NCBI RefSeq assembly: GCF_018918045.1
Contig: NZ_JAHLPU010000018.1
Span: 61,329 to 125,328, forward strand
Length of the DNA: 64,000 nt
Direction of reading: 5' to 3'
Origin: Pseudoflavonifractor sp. MSJ-30
GTDB taxonomy: Bacteria > Bacillota > Clostridia > Oscillospirales > Oscillospiraceae
Part shown: positions 8,282 through 16,112 of the stretch, piece by piece
How positions within the stretch are numbered: the stretch's first letter is position 1
How the letters are laid out: every line of letters starts with the position of its first letter
The notes under the pieces: generated by a model
What the model was told of the DNA's origin: nothing
The model's input: the letters and a program-made list of their open reading frames with translations, nothing else
The model's database searches: none
Position numbers and translations under genes: made by a program

Positions 8282-9123
8282 ACAATTGCCTCCCGAAGAT
8301 ACATGATCGAAGGGACCAGCAGCAGCGCACAGTAGGCCGGAAATCCCAGGGTAACATAGTCGCAGTAAAAATAAGGGGTAAAGCCCGCTTCCGTGCCCCC
8401 AAGGGCCAACACAAGAGCAGCGAGCAACGCAATAAGACCAACCAGAAAGGCGTCACTTTTGCGGAAACAATAGATGTGGAAATTGGTACGTTTGGCGCAG
8501 CCATAGCCCCGGGCCCGCATGGAGTCTGCCGTCACGATGCTCCCCTCTAATGCCCAGTCTGTCAAGGCAGAAACAATACTGATTCCGCTTTTGATCTGGT
8601 CCTTCCGGGACTCTGTAGCGTCCGCGCCCTTACCGATGGCGCTGCGGGCCACAATAATCTGTTTGGTTTTTCTGGTAAAGGACGGAATCAGCCGCAGCAC
8701 CATCACCAGCAGCAGCGACAGCGCCGGGATCAGATTTCCAAAGAGCGCCGTGAATTTATCGCTGGTCAAAACCTCGCTGTAGCAGCCGAACCAGATCATC
8801 GTCAGGGCAAAAATAACGCCCAGAGCCGCGCCGTAGGCCATGGCCTCCAGGGTATAAGGTCTTCCAAAAAGGCGGAACAGGATATGCTCTCCGGATGTAT
8901 TGATCAGAGGATTCAGCAGCGTAATGAGCACCAACATACCGGCCATGGAGCCGATAAAGGAAAGCCCCTGTCTTCCCTTCAAAAGCAGGTAATAGAGCGA
9001 GGCCCCCAGAAAACCGGCAATCGCGTAGGCCGGATGCTGAATGACCACACCGAAGCCGATCACTGTCACAAAATAGAGGAAGTTTACAGCCGGATGGCAT
9101 CTGGAAAAGGAATCCTGCGACAT
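8254..9123 (-). CDS. ecfT: ECF transporter transmembrane component EcfT
   Basis: This 289-residue membrane protein has several hydrophobic helices. Two cytoplasmic coupling motifs are visible: ARSAIGKGAD and SMRARGYG (the Ala-Arg-Gly signature), which dock onto the ATPases. I placed the start at the ATG at 9123, just after an AAGGATG Shine-Dalgarno; the longer frame reads through promoter sequence. It is the first gene of the corrinoid operon, 30 bases below its -10 box. Confidence 0.9.
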   Translation of the reverse strand: MSQDSFSRCHPAVNFLYFVTVIGFGVVIQHPAYAIAGFLGASLYYLLLKGRQGLSFIGSMAGMLVLITLLNPLINTSGEHILFRLFGRPYTLEAMAYGAALGVIFALTMIWFGCYSEVLTSDKFTALFGNLIPALSLLLVMVLRLIPSFTRKTKQIIVARSAIGKGADATESRKDQIKSGISIVSALTDWALEGSIVTADSMRARGYGCAKRTNFHIYCFRKSDAFLVGLIALLAALVLALGGTEAGFTPYFYCDYVTLGFPAYCALLLVPSIMYLREAIVWNNLKFET

Positions 9124-9153
9124 GGGTTCACATCCTTCTTTCAAATTGGCACA

Positions 9154-9182
9154 ATTATACCAAAATTCCGTTGGAAAAGCAA
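9154..9182 (-). promoter_or_regulatory. Promoter of the ecfT-cob operon
   Basis: On the minus strand a -35 TTGCTT (9182-9177) and a -10 TATAAT (9159-9154) are 17 bases apart. The leader is only about 25 bases, too short for a cobalamin riboswitch. Confidence 0.7.
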
Positions 9183-9202
9183 TGGGCAATGCAACTACCG
9201 TG

Positions 9203-9238
9203 TATCCGCAAAAAAGCATTGCCTTTTTTGCCCGGATA
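9203..9238. promoter_or_regulatory. Inverted repeat overlapping the DUF4430-gene promoter
   Basis: The arms TATCCG-CAAAAAAG and CTTTTTTG-CCCGGATA form a nearly perfect 14-15 bp dyad around CATTG. It lies between the two divergent promoters, and its centre covers the -35 box of the plus-strand promoter. This is a plausible operator; no regulator is identified. Confidence 0.45.
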
Positions 9239-9247
9239 TGGTATAAT
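9219..9247 (+). promoter_or_regulatory. Promoter of the DUF4430 lipoprotein gene
   Basis: A -35 TTGCCT (9219-9224) and -10 TATAAT (9242-9247) are separated by 17 bases, about 57 bases upstream of the start codon. Confidence 0.75.
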
Positions 9248-9304
9248 ACGGCTGCTTTTTAGAGGAGACTTCGGAAAGCAAATTTTTATAAGGAGTTTTA
9301 TACT

Positions 9305-9733
9305 ATGAAAAAAGTATTCTCTGCTATTCTGTGCATGGTTCTTGTGCTGACGCTGTGCTTCGGCATGGTCGCCTGCGGCAAAAAGGCCCCTGAGGCCACA
9401 GAAGCTACCGTTGCCACCATGGTGGAGGGCCAGACCTACGGCGAGGGCGCTACCGCTTTCACTTTCACTGTCACCGACCTGGACAAGAACACCACCACTG
9501 TTACCATTAAGACCGACGAAGAAACTGTCGGCGCCGCTCTGGTGAAACTGGGCCTGGTTTCCGGCTCTGACAGTGAGTACGGCCTGATGGTCGATACCGT
9601 CAATGGCATCACTCTGGACTACAACAAGGACGGCAAGTACTGGGCCTTCTACATCAACGGCGAGTATGCCACGACCGGCGTGGACTCCACCCCTGTGGAA
9701 GCTGATGCCACCTACGCTTTCGTTGCCGAATAA
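9305..9733 (+). CDS. Transcobalamin-like DUF4430 lipoprotein
   Basis: This 142-residue exported lipoprotein has a signal peptide and a lipobox-like MVAC (Cys24), then a short Glu/Ala/Thr linker. The rest is one DUF4430 domain (YGLMVDTVNGI ... GKYWAFYINGEYATTGVDST). DUF4430 is related to the C-terminal beta domain of animal transcobalamin and intrinsic factor. Divergent transcription from the ECF/cob operon suggests it captures corrinoid outside the cell and hands it to the ECF S component. The domain call comes from recognised sequence pattern; the ligand is inferred. A strong AAGGAG precedes the ATG. Confidence 0.82.
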   Translation: MKKVFSAILCMVLVLTLCFGMVACGKKAPEATEATVATMVEGQTYGEGATAFTFTVTDLDKNTTTVTIKTDEETVGAALVKLGLVSGSDSEYGLMVDTVNGITLDYNKDGKYWAFYINGEYATTGVDSTPVEADATYAFVAE

Positions 9734-9745
9734 GCGAACCTCTCT

Positions 9746-9778
9746 CTGCCCCGGAAGAATCCGGGGCAGTTTTCTTTT
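9746..9778 (+). terminator. Terminator of the DUF4430 gene
   Basis: A 9-bp GC-rich stem (9746-9754 with 9761-9769) with loop AAGAAT is followed by a T-rich tract, 12 bases after the stop codon. Confidence 0.88.
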
Positions 9779-9789
9779 GCCCCGGAAGA

Positions 9790-9818
9790 TTGACAATGCA
9801 CCAAAAATGAATTATAGT
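9790..9818 (+). promoter_or_regulatory. Promoter of the phosphohexomutase gene
   Basis: A -35 TTGACA (9790-9795) and -10 TATAGT (9813-9818) with a 17-base spacer. Confidence 0.8.
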
Positions 9819-9866
9819 TGTATCGGTAATATCACCCTGCATTTTTAATTAGGAAAGGTGAAGAGA

Positions 9867-11549
9867 ATGTATTTAGACGATTACAAGCGCTGGTCCGCCG
9901 CGGAATTGGAGGATCCCGCGCTGTCCCGGGAACTGGAAGAAATCTCCGGCAACGATGAGCAGATCAGGGATCGGTTTGCCGTTGCTCTGAAGTTCGGCAC
10001 TGCCGGTCTGCGTGGCGTTCTGGGCGCAGGCACCAATCGAATGAATATCTATGTGGTCCGGCAGGCGACCCAGGGCCTGGCCAACTGGGTAAAAACCCAG
10101 AGCGGAAGCCAGCTGGTTGCCATTTCCTACGACAGCCGCATCAATTCCGATGTCTTTGCCAGAACCGCCGCCTGTGTGCTGGCCGCCAACGGCATCCATG
10201 TCCGCATTTACGATGCGCTGATGCCCGTTCCCGCCCTGAGTTTTGCCACCCGGTATTATAAGGCCAACGCCGGCATTATGATTACAGCCTCTCATAATCC
10301 AGCCAAATACAACGGCTATAAGGCCTACGGCCCCGACGGCTGCCAGATGACCGATGACGCCGCCGCTATTGTCTACGCCGAAATTCAGAAGACCGATGTA
10401 CTCACCGGCGCCAAGCTGATTTCCTTTGAGGAAGGGCTGTCTTCCGGCCTCATTCAGTATGTGGGTGAGGACTGCAAGGAAGCTCTGTACGATGCCATCA
10501 AAGCCCGCTCTGTCCGGCCCGGCCTGTGCAAGACTGCCGGGTTGAAGCTGGTCTATTCCCCCCTGAACGGTTCCGGGTTGGTACCTGTGACCCGGGTCCT
10601 TCACGACATCGGTATTGACGATATCACCATCGTCCCCGAGCAGCAGTATCCGGACGGCAACTTCCCCACCTGTCCCTACCCGAATCCCGAGATCTTCGAG
10701 GCGCTGAGGCTGGGTCTGGAGCTGGCAGAAAAGAGCGGTGCGGACCTGATGCTGGCGACAGATCCGGATGCGGATCGGGTGGGCATCGCCATCCGCTGCC
10801 CGGACGGCAGCTATGAGCTGGTTTCCGGCAACGAGGTGGGCGTTCTGCTGCTGGACTACATTTGTCAGGCCCGCATTGAAAAGGGCACCATGCCAAAAAA
10901 TCCCGTAGCCGTCAAGTCCATTGTCTCCACGCCTTTGGCTGACGCGGTTGCCAAGAGCTACGGTGTGGAAATGCGCAGTGTTCTGACGGGCTTCAAGTGG
11001 ATTGGAGACCAGATTGCCCAGCTGGAGGCCGCCGGTCAGGTAGACCGGTTCATCTTCGGCTTTGAGGAGAGTTACGGCTACCTGGCAGGCCCCTATGTCA
11101 GGGACAAGGACGCGATCATCGGCTCCATGCTGATCTGTGAAATGGCCGCCTACTACCGCTCCATCGGCTCCTCCATCAAGGAGCGGCTGGAGGCCATCTA
11201 CGCCAAGTTTGGCCGGTATCTGAACAAGGTGGATTCCTATGAGTTCCCGGGTCTATCCGGTATGGAGAAGATGTCCGGCATCATGGACAGCCTGCGGAAG
11301 AACCCGCCTGCCGAGATTGGCGGTTATAATGTTGTCAGCGTCACGGACTATCAGGATTCCGAAAAGACCGGCCTGCCTAAGGCCAACGTTCTGATTTACG
11401 CCTTGGAAGGCGGCGCAACTGTAGTCGTTCGTCCCTCCGGTACAGAACCCAAGATCAAGACCTATTTCACCACTCTGGGCAAAGATCTTACTCAGGCCGA
11501 GGCCCAAAAGGAACAGCTGGCCGGGGCTTTGAAACCGCTTCTGGCATAA
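9867..11549 (+). CDS. Phosphohexomutase (phosphoglucomutase/phosphomannomutase)
   Basis: This 560-residue alpha-D-phosphohexomutase interconverts hexose 1- and 6-phosphates, feeding glycogen and cell-wall sugar synthesis. Motifs: the phosphoserine loop TASHNP (near residue 143), the metal-binding DPDADRVG, the sugar-binding GFEESYGY and the phosphate-binding RPSGTEPKIK. Length matches the long Firmicutes PgcA-like form. I prefer the ATG at 9867, 8 bases after AGGAAAGG, over a GTG at 9858 that overlaps the ribosome-binding site. Glucose versus mannose preference cannot be read from sequence. Confidence 0.92.
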   Translation: MYLDDYKRWSAAELEDPALSRELEEISGNDEQIRDRFAVALKFGTAGLRGVLGAGTNRMNIYVVRQATQGLANWVKTQSGSQLVAISYDSRINSDVFARTAACVLAANGIHVRIYDALMPVPALSFATRYYKANAGIMITASHNPAKYNGYKAYGPDGCQMTDDAAAIVYAEIQKTDVLTGAKLISFEEGLSSGLIQYVGEDCKEALYDAIKARSVRPGLCKTAGLKLVYSPLNGSGLVPVTRVLHDIGIDDITIVPEQQYPDGNFPTCPYPNPEIFEALRLGLELAEKSGADLMLATDPDADRVGIAIRCPDGSYELVSGNEVGVLLLDYICQARIEKGTMPKNPVAVKSIVSTPLADAVAKSYGVEMRSVLTGFKWIGDQIAQLEAAGQVDRFIFGFEESYGYLAGPYVRDKDAIIGSMLICEMAAYYRSIGSSIKERLEAIYAKFGRYLNKVDSYEFPGLSGMEKMSGIMDSLRKNPPAEIGGYNVVSVTDYQDSEKTGLPKANVLIYALEGGATVVVRPSGTEPKIKTYFTTLGKDLTQAEAQKEQLAGALKPLLA

Positions 11550-11556
11550 ATCTCAT

Positions 11557-11593
11557 AAAAAATGCGTCCCGATCGTTCGGGGCGCATTTTTTA
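11557..11593. terminator. Bidirectional terminator between the mutase gene and ctpA
   Basis: A 12-bp stem with A-run before and T-run after serves both convergent genes. Confidence 0.85.
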
Positions 11594-11595
11594 TA

Positions 11596-12759
11596 TCACG
11601 GTCTTACGACCTTGTCCATCAGGTATTCCAGGGCCGCCTGGAGTTGGGTATCGTTTTCCGGCTCCAGCATGCCGTTGTAGAGCAGTGCCTCGGATTCGTC
11701 ATCCAGTCTGACCTCCACATCCGGGATCAGGCCGACGCCCTCCAGGTTGTTGCCGTGGCCGGTGTAGTAGCGGCCAATGGACAGGCCCACAGCGGAGCCG
11801 TCCGTAAAGCGGAAGACATTCTGATAAAAGCCCTTACCGCTGGTAGGCTGCCCAAAGGTTTTCGCGGCACCGTACTCGCTGAGATCCGCAGCAAACAGTT
11901 CAGCGGCGGAATAGGAGTTTTCGTTGATGAGCACAGCCATGGGAACATTCAGGCATTTTTCATCGGAGGTCATGGTCTCATCACTGCCGTCCGTACCAAC
12001 GGTGCGCATCAGGTCACCCGCAGGCAGCAGGTAGTCCAGAACCTTGACCAGCTCGTCCGCATAGCCGCCGGGATTATTCCGAACGTCAAACAGGAGCATA
12101 TCCGCCCCCTGTTCCAATACATCCTCTATGGCCGCAATGGTCTCCTGGGCACAGCGCTCGTCAAAGTTGCGGATGGTCACAAGGCCTACATGCTCGTTCA
12201 GCAGCCTGGCCGAGGCAACGACTGTCTCCATCCGCTTCCGGGTCATATAAAGGCTGATGCCATCGCCGCTGCGCAGGACGGTCACCGTTACGGAGGTTCC
12301 CTCTTCGCCCTTGATCATAGCGGAAACCTCAGAGATGGTCATACCCTCCACGCTGGTTCCGTCTACCTGAACGATGATGTCCCCCAGTTCCATGCCCGCC
12401 TCAGCCGCCGGGCCGCCTGCCTGCACCGCAACGACCTCCAGTCCTGTGCCGTCTTCCGTGGCCTGGACCGTGACGCCGATGCCCACATAGGCATTGGCGG
12501 AATTGTCCGCAAAGTCGTCATATTCAGACGCGGGGATATAGTAGCTCCAGCGGTCTCCCATGGCTTGCACCATGGCATCAGCCGCCGCGTCCTCAATTGC
12601 CGTCTGATCCGGTTCCCCGGCAAATCGAGTCAGAATCAGGTCTTCCAGGTCCAGCAGCTTGCTGCTCTCTGTTCCGGAGTAGACAAATGCCAGAGTCGCC
12701 CCGCAGGCCAGTGCCGCAACCAGCACATAGGAAAGCACGATCAGAATCTTCTTTTTCAT
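11596..12759 (-). CDS. S41 carboxyl-terminal processing protease (CtpA-like)
   Basis: This 387-residue protease has one N-terminal membrane anchor (residues 4-24). A PDZ domain follows (VQAGGPAAEAGMELGDIIVQVDG), then the S41 catalytic domain with catalytic Ser in NENSYSAAE and Lys in TSGKG. Such enzymes trim or degrade envelope proteins outside the membrane. It is the last gene after ftsE, ftsX and the M23 activator, so it may process that cell-wall machinery. The ATG at 12759 follows a clear AGGAG; the longer frame is not supported. Confidence 0.9.
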   Translation of the reverse strand: MKKKILIVLSYVLVAALACGATLAFVYSGTESSKLLDLEDLILTRFAGEPDQTAIEDAAADAMVQAMGDRWSYYIPASEYDDFADNSANAYVGIGVTVQATEDGTGLEVVAVQAGGPAAEAGMELGDIIVQVDGTSVEGMTISEVSAMIKGEEGTSVTVTVLRSGDGISLYMTRKRMETVVASARLLNEHVGLVTIRNFDERCAQETIAAIEDVLEQGADMLLFDVRNNPGGYADELVKVLDYLLPAGDLMRTVGTDGSDETMTSDEKCLNVPMAVLINENSYSAAELFAADLSEYGAAKTFGQPTSGKGFYQNVFRFTDGSAVGLSIGRYYTGHGNNLEGVGLIPDVEVRLDDESEALLYNGMLEPENDTQLQAALEYLMDKVVRP

Positions 12760-12831
12760 TTCCTTCACTCCTCTTGGTTTTCTATAGAATACTTCCCACA
12801 TTTCAGCTCGGAAATGTGGGAAGTACAGGCA

Positions 12832-14127
12832 TTACAGAGAAACGTAGGCGCAGGGATTCACATAAGCGCCATTGTAGGCAATGCCGAAGTGCAGGTGGTA
12901 TCCGGTGGCAATTCCGGTACGGCCCACATAGCCGATCAGCTGCCCGGCGGAAACCGCCTGTCCGGCGCTGACCACATAATTGTTCAAGTGCATGTAAATG
13001 GAGGAAAAACCATCGCCGTGGTTGATGGTCACGTAATATCCGGCAGCGTTGGAATAGGTCGTCGTTGTGACAATGCCGGAACGGGACGCGTAAACAGGCG
13101 TATTTGCGGGGGCCGCCAGGTCAACACCCTGATGGTAGCTGGACGCGCCCGCCGTAGGGGAGGTCCGGAAACCAAAGGGGCTGGACATATAGGTGTAACT
13201 GCAGGGCCGGAGCCAGCTGCCGCCGGAGGACGGCGTGGAACTGCCGTTGTTGCCGCTGCCGCCGCTGTTGCCGCCGGATGGAGCGGTTGTCGCGGGAGCG
13301 ACGGTGGTGTAGGTTGCCATATAGGCCAGCCACTCCTGATGCTTGGCGGCGTTGTATTCCTTTTCCATCTGGGCAATCTGCTTCAGCAGATCCTGATCTT
13401 CGGATTCCAATTCATCCTGCAATCCCTCAATCTCCTGCCCCTTGGCGACCAGCTCAGCAATGACGCCGTCAGCCTCTTCCCGCTTGGCGTCCAGCTCGGC
13501 CTGGGTAGAGTTGAGTTCTTCCTTGGTCTGCTCCAGATCCGCCTTTTCCGTTGCCAACTCTTCCTGCGCTGTGGCTACGGCCTTTGTAGCCTCGTCCAGA
13601 GCCTCCAGACGGCGGTTATCCGAGGCGGCGATCTCTTCGATCATGCTCATTCTGTCCAGCAGGTCAGAGAAGCTGTTGGCCTTGAAGAGGACCTCCCAAT
13701 AGCTCAGGGTTCCCTCTTCCTCCATGGTGCGGATTCGTGTCTTGTATTCTTCGTTCAGATTGTCGTAGTTTTCCTGAGCCGCGTCCAGTTCGTCCTGCTT
13801 GTCCGCAATTAGAACGCCGTAGGCAGTGATCTGCTCGTTGATATTGTCTACCTGGGCATGCAGCAGACCGATTTCCTGATCAATCAGGTTTTTTCTGGCT
13901 ACGATATCCGAAATTTCGTCTTCATTGGCCTTGTACTGATCCTGCAGTTCTTTCATCTGGCTCTTCATTTCCGTCCGCTTCTCCTGCAGACCGTTGATCT
14001 GCTTGCGGATCTCGCTGGAGGAAGCGGCATAGGCCTTTGTGGGCATCAGACTGAGAACCAGCGTCAGTACCATGATCGCAGCCATAACAGCTGCCAGAAT
14101 GGAAACCAATTTCTTACGATTTTTCAT
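12832..14127 (-). CDS. M23 murein hydrolase activator with N-terminal coiled coil (EnvC/PcsB-like)
   Basis: This 431-residue exported protein has a signal peptide or anchor (residues 11-34). A long heptad-rich coiled coil covers about residues 36-250. After a Ser/Gly/Thr linker comes a C-terminal LytM/M23 domain with Zn-ligand motifs HQGVDLAAP and HLHFG. All metal ligands appear intact, so it may be an active endopeptidase and not only an activator. It lies directly after ftsX, and FtsEX complexes control such coiled-coil hydrolases at division. Confidence 0.9.
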   Translation of the reverse strand: MKNRKKLVSILAAVMAAIMVLTLVLSLMPTKAYAASSSEIRKQINGLQEKRTEMKSQMKELQDQYKANEDEISDIVARKNLIDQEIGLLHAQVDNINEQITAYGVLIADKQDELDAAQENYDNLNEEYKTRIRTMEEEGTLSYWEVLFKANSFSDLLDRMSMIEEIAASDNRRLEALDEATKAVATAQEELATEKADLEQTKEELNSTQAELDAKREEADGVIAELVAKGQEIEGLQDELESEDQDLLKQIAQMEKEYNAAKHQEWLAYMATYTTVAPATTAPSGGNSGGSGNNGSSTPSSGGSWLRPCSYTYMSSPFGFRTSPTAGASSYHQGVDLAAPANTPVYASRSGIVTTTTYSNAAGYYVTINHGDGFSSIYMHLNNYVVSAGQAVSAGQLIGYVGRTGIATGYHLHFGIAYNGAYVNPCAYVSL

Positions 14128-14234
14128 AAAGCCTCCTTTGGATACTATCCGATGTATGCCGTTGGTCCGGCACAGGCTTCGGCGCGGAATACGCCAAAGC
14201 GCAAATTGGTTTGGACACCGAAAGTCATTTGGAA

Positions 14235-15122
14235 TCAGACATCCATGAACTTTCGGATAGAGGTCCAGCTGCCGACGATGCCGACAAACAGGCCTGCGGC
14301 GGCAAATACAAGAATCATGGGCACCAGCAGTGTCTCAAAAGGCACGAAGGTAAAGAGCTTCAGGGCATCCACCGTGGAAATCTTTTCCACCAGGGCATCA
14401 TAGCCGATCCATTCCAGACCGAAGGCCAGAACGGCACCCATCATACCCAAAGTGAAGCCCTCGACCATAAAGGGCAGCCGGATAAAGCCGTTGGTTGCGC
14501 CCACCATCTTCATAATGGCAATCTCATCCCGCCGATCATACATGGCCAGCTTGACCGTATTGGAAATAATCAGAAGAGAGATGACCAGCAGCACCGCAAT
14601 CAGCGCCACGGAGGCGATGTGCAGTACCTGCTGAATGGTGCTAAAGCCCTGGGCAAGAGCGTAGGCAGCCTTGGTATCGGCCACGCCGGGGATCTGCCGC
14701 AGCTGAGCATCGGTCTGCTCCATCAGCGTGTTGTCTTCCAGAGTCACCACATAGCGGTGCCGCAGATCGGTGGGCTGAACGCCATTAAAGGCGGAGTCGC
14801 CATTGTGGTCCTCAACGAAATCCTGCAGTGCCTGTTCCCGGGACACAAAGGTGGACTGCAGAACGTTATTCAGCGCATTGATCTTCGTGCCGATGCTTCT
14901 TGCCTCGGCGTCAGACAGGTCGCTGTCCACATACACAAGGATTTCGCTGGTCTGGTTCAGATCCTGGACCATAACATCCAGGTTGTATGCCAGAATGGAG
15001 AAGCTGCCCACGATGATCAGGCAAGCCACCGTAACGCACACGGCGGCGAAGGACATAAAGCCATGGAGGAAAATGCCCTTGAAGCCCTCCTTCAAAAGAT
15101 ATCCGATATTGCTGAATTTCAT
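14235..15122 (-). CDS. ftsX: Cell division ABC transporter permease FtsX
   Basis: This 295-residue membrane protein has the FtsX layout: one N-terminal helix (about 20-45), a large extracellular loop (about 45-160) and three C-terminal helices. With FtsE it transmits ATP-driven conformational change to peptidoglycan hydrolases outside. It lies 6 bases after ftsE and just before the M23 coiled-coil protein that is its likely partner. Confidence 0.94.
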   Translation of the reverse strand: MKFSNIGYLLKEGFKGIFLHGFMSFAAVCVTVACLIIVGSFSILAYNLDVMVQDLNQTSEILVYVDSDLSDAEARSIGTKINALNNVLQSTFVSREQALQDFVEDHNGDSAFNGVQPTDLRHRYVVTLEDNTLMEQTDAQLRQIPGVADTKAAYALAQGFSTIQQVLHIASVALIAVLLVISLLIISNTVKLAMYDRRDEIAIMKMVGATNGFIRLPFMVEGFTLGMMGAVLAFGLEWIGYDALVEKISTVDALKLFTFVPFETLLVPMILVFAAAGLFVGIVGSWTSIRKFMDV

Positions 15123-15128
15123 GGTGAC

Positions 15129-15803
15129 TTACCTCTCTCTTCCGTCGCTGACCACATAGCCGTCGTCAATGGCAATGACCCGCTTGGCAAACAGCTCCAC
15201 CAGGTTCTTTTCGTGGGTAACGACCAGAACGGTGGTGCCCAGATTGTTGATCTCCTGCAGCAGGGCCATAATCTCGAAGGAACGGGCGGGGTCCAGGTTG
15301 CCGGTAGGCTCGTCAGCGATAATGGTAGAGGGGTTATTGACCAGCGCGCGGGCAATTGCCAGACGCTGCTGCTCACCGCCGGACATCTCGCCCGGATGCC
15401 GGTTTGCCTTATTTTCCAGCCCGACCAGCTCCAGCACATAGGGGACCCGGTCCCGGATCTCCCGCTCCCGGGCACCGATTACACGCATGGCAAATGCCAC
15501 ATTGTCATAAACGGTCATATTGGGGATCAGGCGGAAGTCCTGAAACACAACACCGACGGTACGGCGCAGCAGGGGAACCTCCCGCTTGCGGATCCGCTCC
15601 AGAGCATAGCCGTTGACCTTCACGGTTCCGGAGGTGGGCCGCAGCTCGCCGGTGATCAGCTTGATAATGGTGGATTTTCCGGACCCGGAGGGGCCGACCA
15701 GAAAGCAGAATTCGCCGTCATCGATCTGCATGGTCACGCCGTTCAGCGCTTTATTCCCCTGCTCATAGCATTTTACGACATCTGTAAATTCGATCATTTG
15801 CAT
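15129..15803 (-). CDS. ftsE: Cell division ABC transporter ATPase FtsE
   Basis: This 224-residue ABC ATPase has Walker A GPSGSGKST, signature MSGGEQQRLA and Walker B TIIADEPTGNLD, the last being typical for FtsE. Two ATGs, 6 bases apart, follow the GGAG; I kept the first, but the second (15797) gives a more usual spacing. It is the first gene of the ftsE-ftsX-M23-ctpA operon and has a well-spaced promoter upstream. Confidence 0.95.
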   Translation of the reverse strand: MQMIEFTDVVKCYEQGNKALNGVTMQIDDGEFCFLVGPSGSGKSTIIKLITGELRPTSGTVKVNGYALERIRKREVPLLRRTVGVVFQDFRLIPNMTVYDNVAFAMRVIGAREREIRDRVPYVLELVGLENKANRHPGEMSGGEQQRLAIARALVNNPSTIIADEPTGNLDPARSFEIMALLQEINNLGTTVLVVTHEKNLVELFAKRVIAIDDGYVVSDGRER

Positions 15804-15884
15804 TTATCTCCAGTTGAAATATCCGCATCCCCGAGGGCACCCTTTTCAGGACACGCCGCACCGGTCTGCGCACAATGTACACGA

Positions 15885-15913
15885 ATTGTAACACAAAACA
15901 GCCGAAAAGTCAA
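15885..15913 (-). promoter_or_regulatory. Promoter of the ftsEX operon
   Basis: On the minus strand a -35 TTGACT (15913-15908) and a -10 TACAAT (15890-15885) have a 17-base spacer. The 15804-16112 gap otherwise holds a short dyad (15991-16010) and the terminator of the next gene. Confidence 0.75.
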
Positions 15914-15990
15914 TGACGTGCCAGAAAAGCGGGTCGTATTCCGGATTTTTTAACAAAATATTCCGATTTCGGTCACAGTTTTTCCTGTTC

Positions 15991-16010
15991 AACCACAAGA
16001 TGTTGTGGTT
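15991..16010. repeat. Perfect 8-bp dyad
   Basis: AACCACAA and TTGTGGTT flank the 4-base loop GATG. It lies about 80 bases upstream of the ftsE promoter. It could be a small terminator on the plus strand (followed by TT only) or an operator; its function is unknown. Confidence 0.4.
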
Positions 16011-16050
16011 TTCCGAAGAGGCATACACAATCCTGTCTTTCCACATGGTA

Positions 16051-16086
16051 TACATAAAAACAGCCATCCCAATGCGGGATGGCTGC
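16051..16086 (-). terminator. Terminator of the PucR-type regulator gene
   Basis: A 10-bp stem (16061-16070 with 16076-16085) is followed on the minus strand by five T, shortly after the stop codon at 16113. Confidence 0.85.
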
Positions 16087-16112
16087 AATATCCAATTTCA
16101 GGAGCAGGGAAC

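Noticed and set aside
9124..9304. Cobalamin riboswitch upstream of the ECF/cob operon
   Set aside because: No B12-box-like sequence is seen, and promoter positions leave too short a leader.
11644..13812. A 722-codon plus-strand frame opposite ctpA and the M23 gene
   Set aside because: Antisense shadow with no domain pattern and no ribosome-binding site; the minus-strand genes are well supported.
15991..16010. NrdR-box reading of the dyad above ftsE
   Set aside because: Only partial resemblance to the NrdR consensus, a single copy and no ribonucleotide reductase gene nearby.
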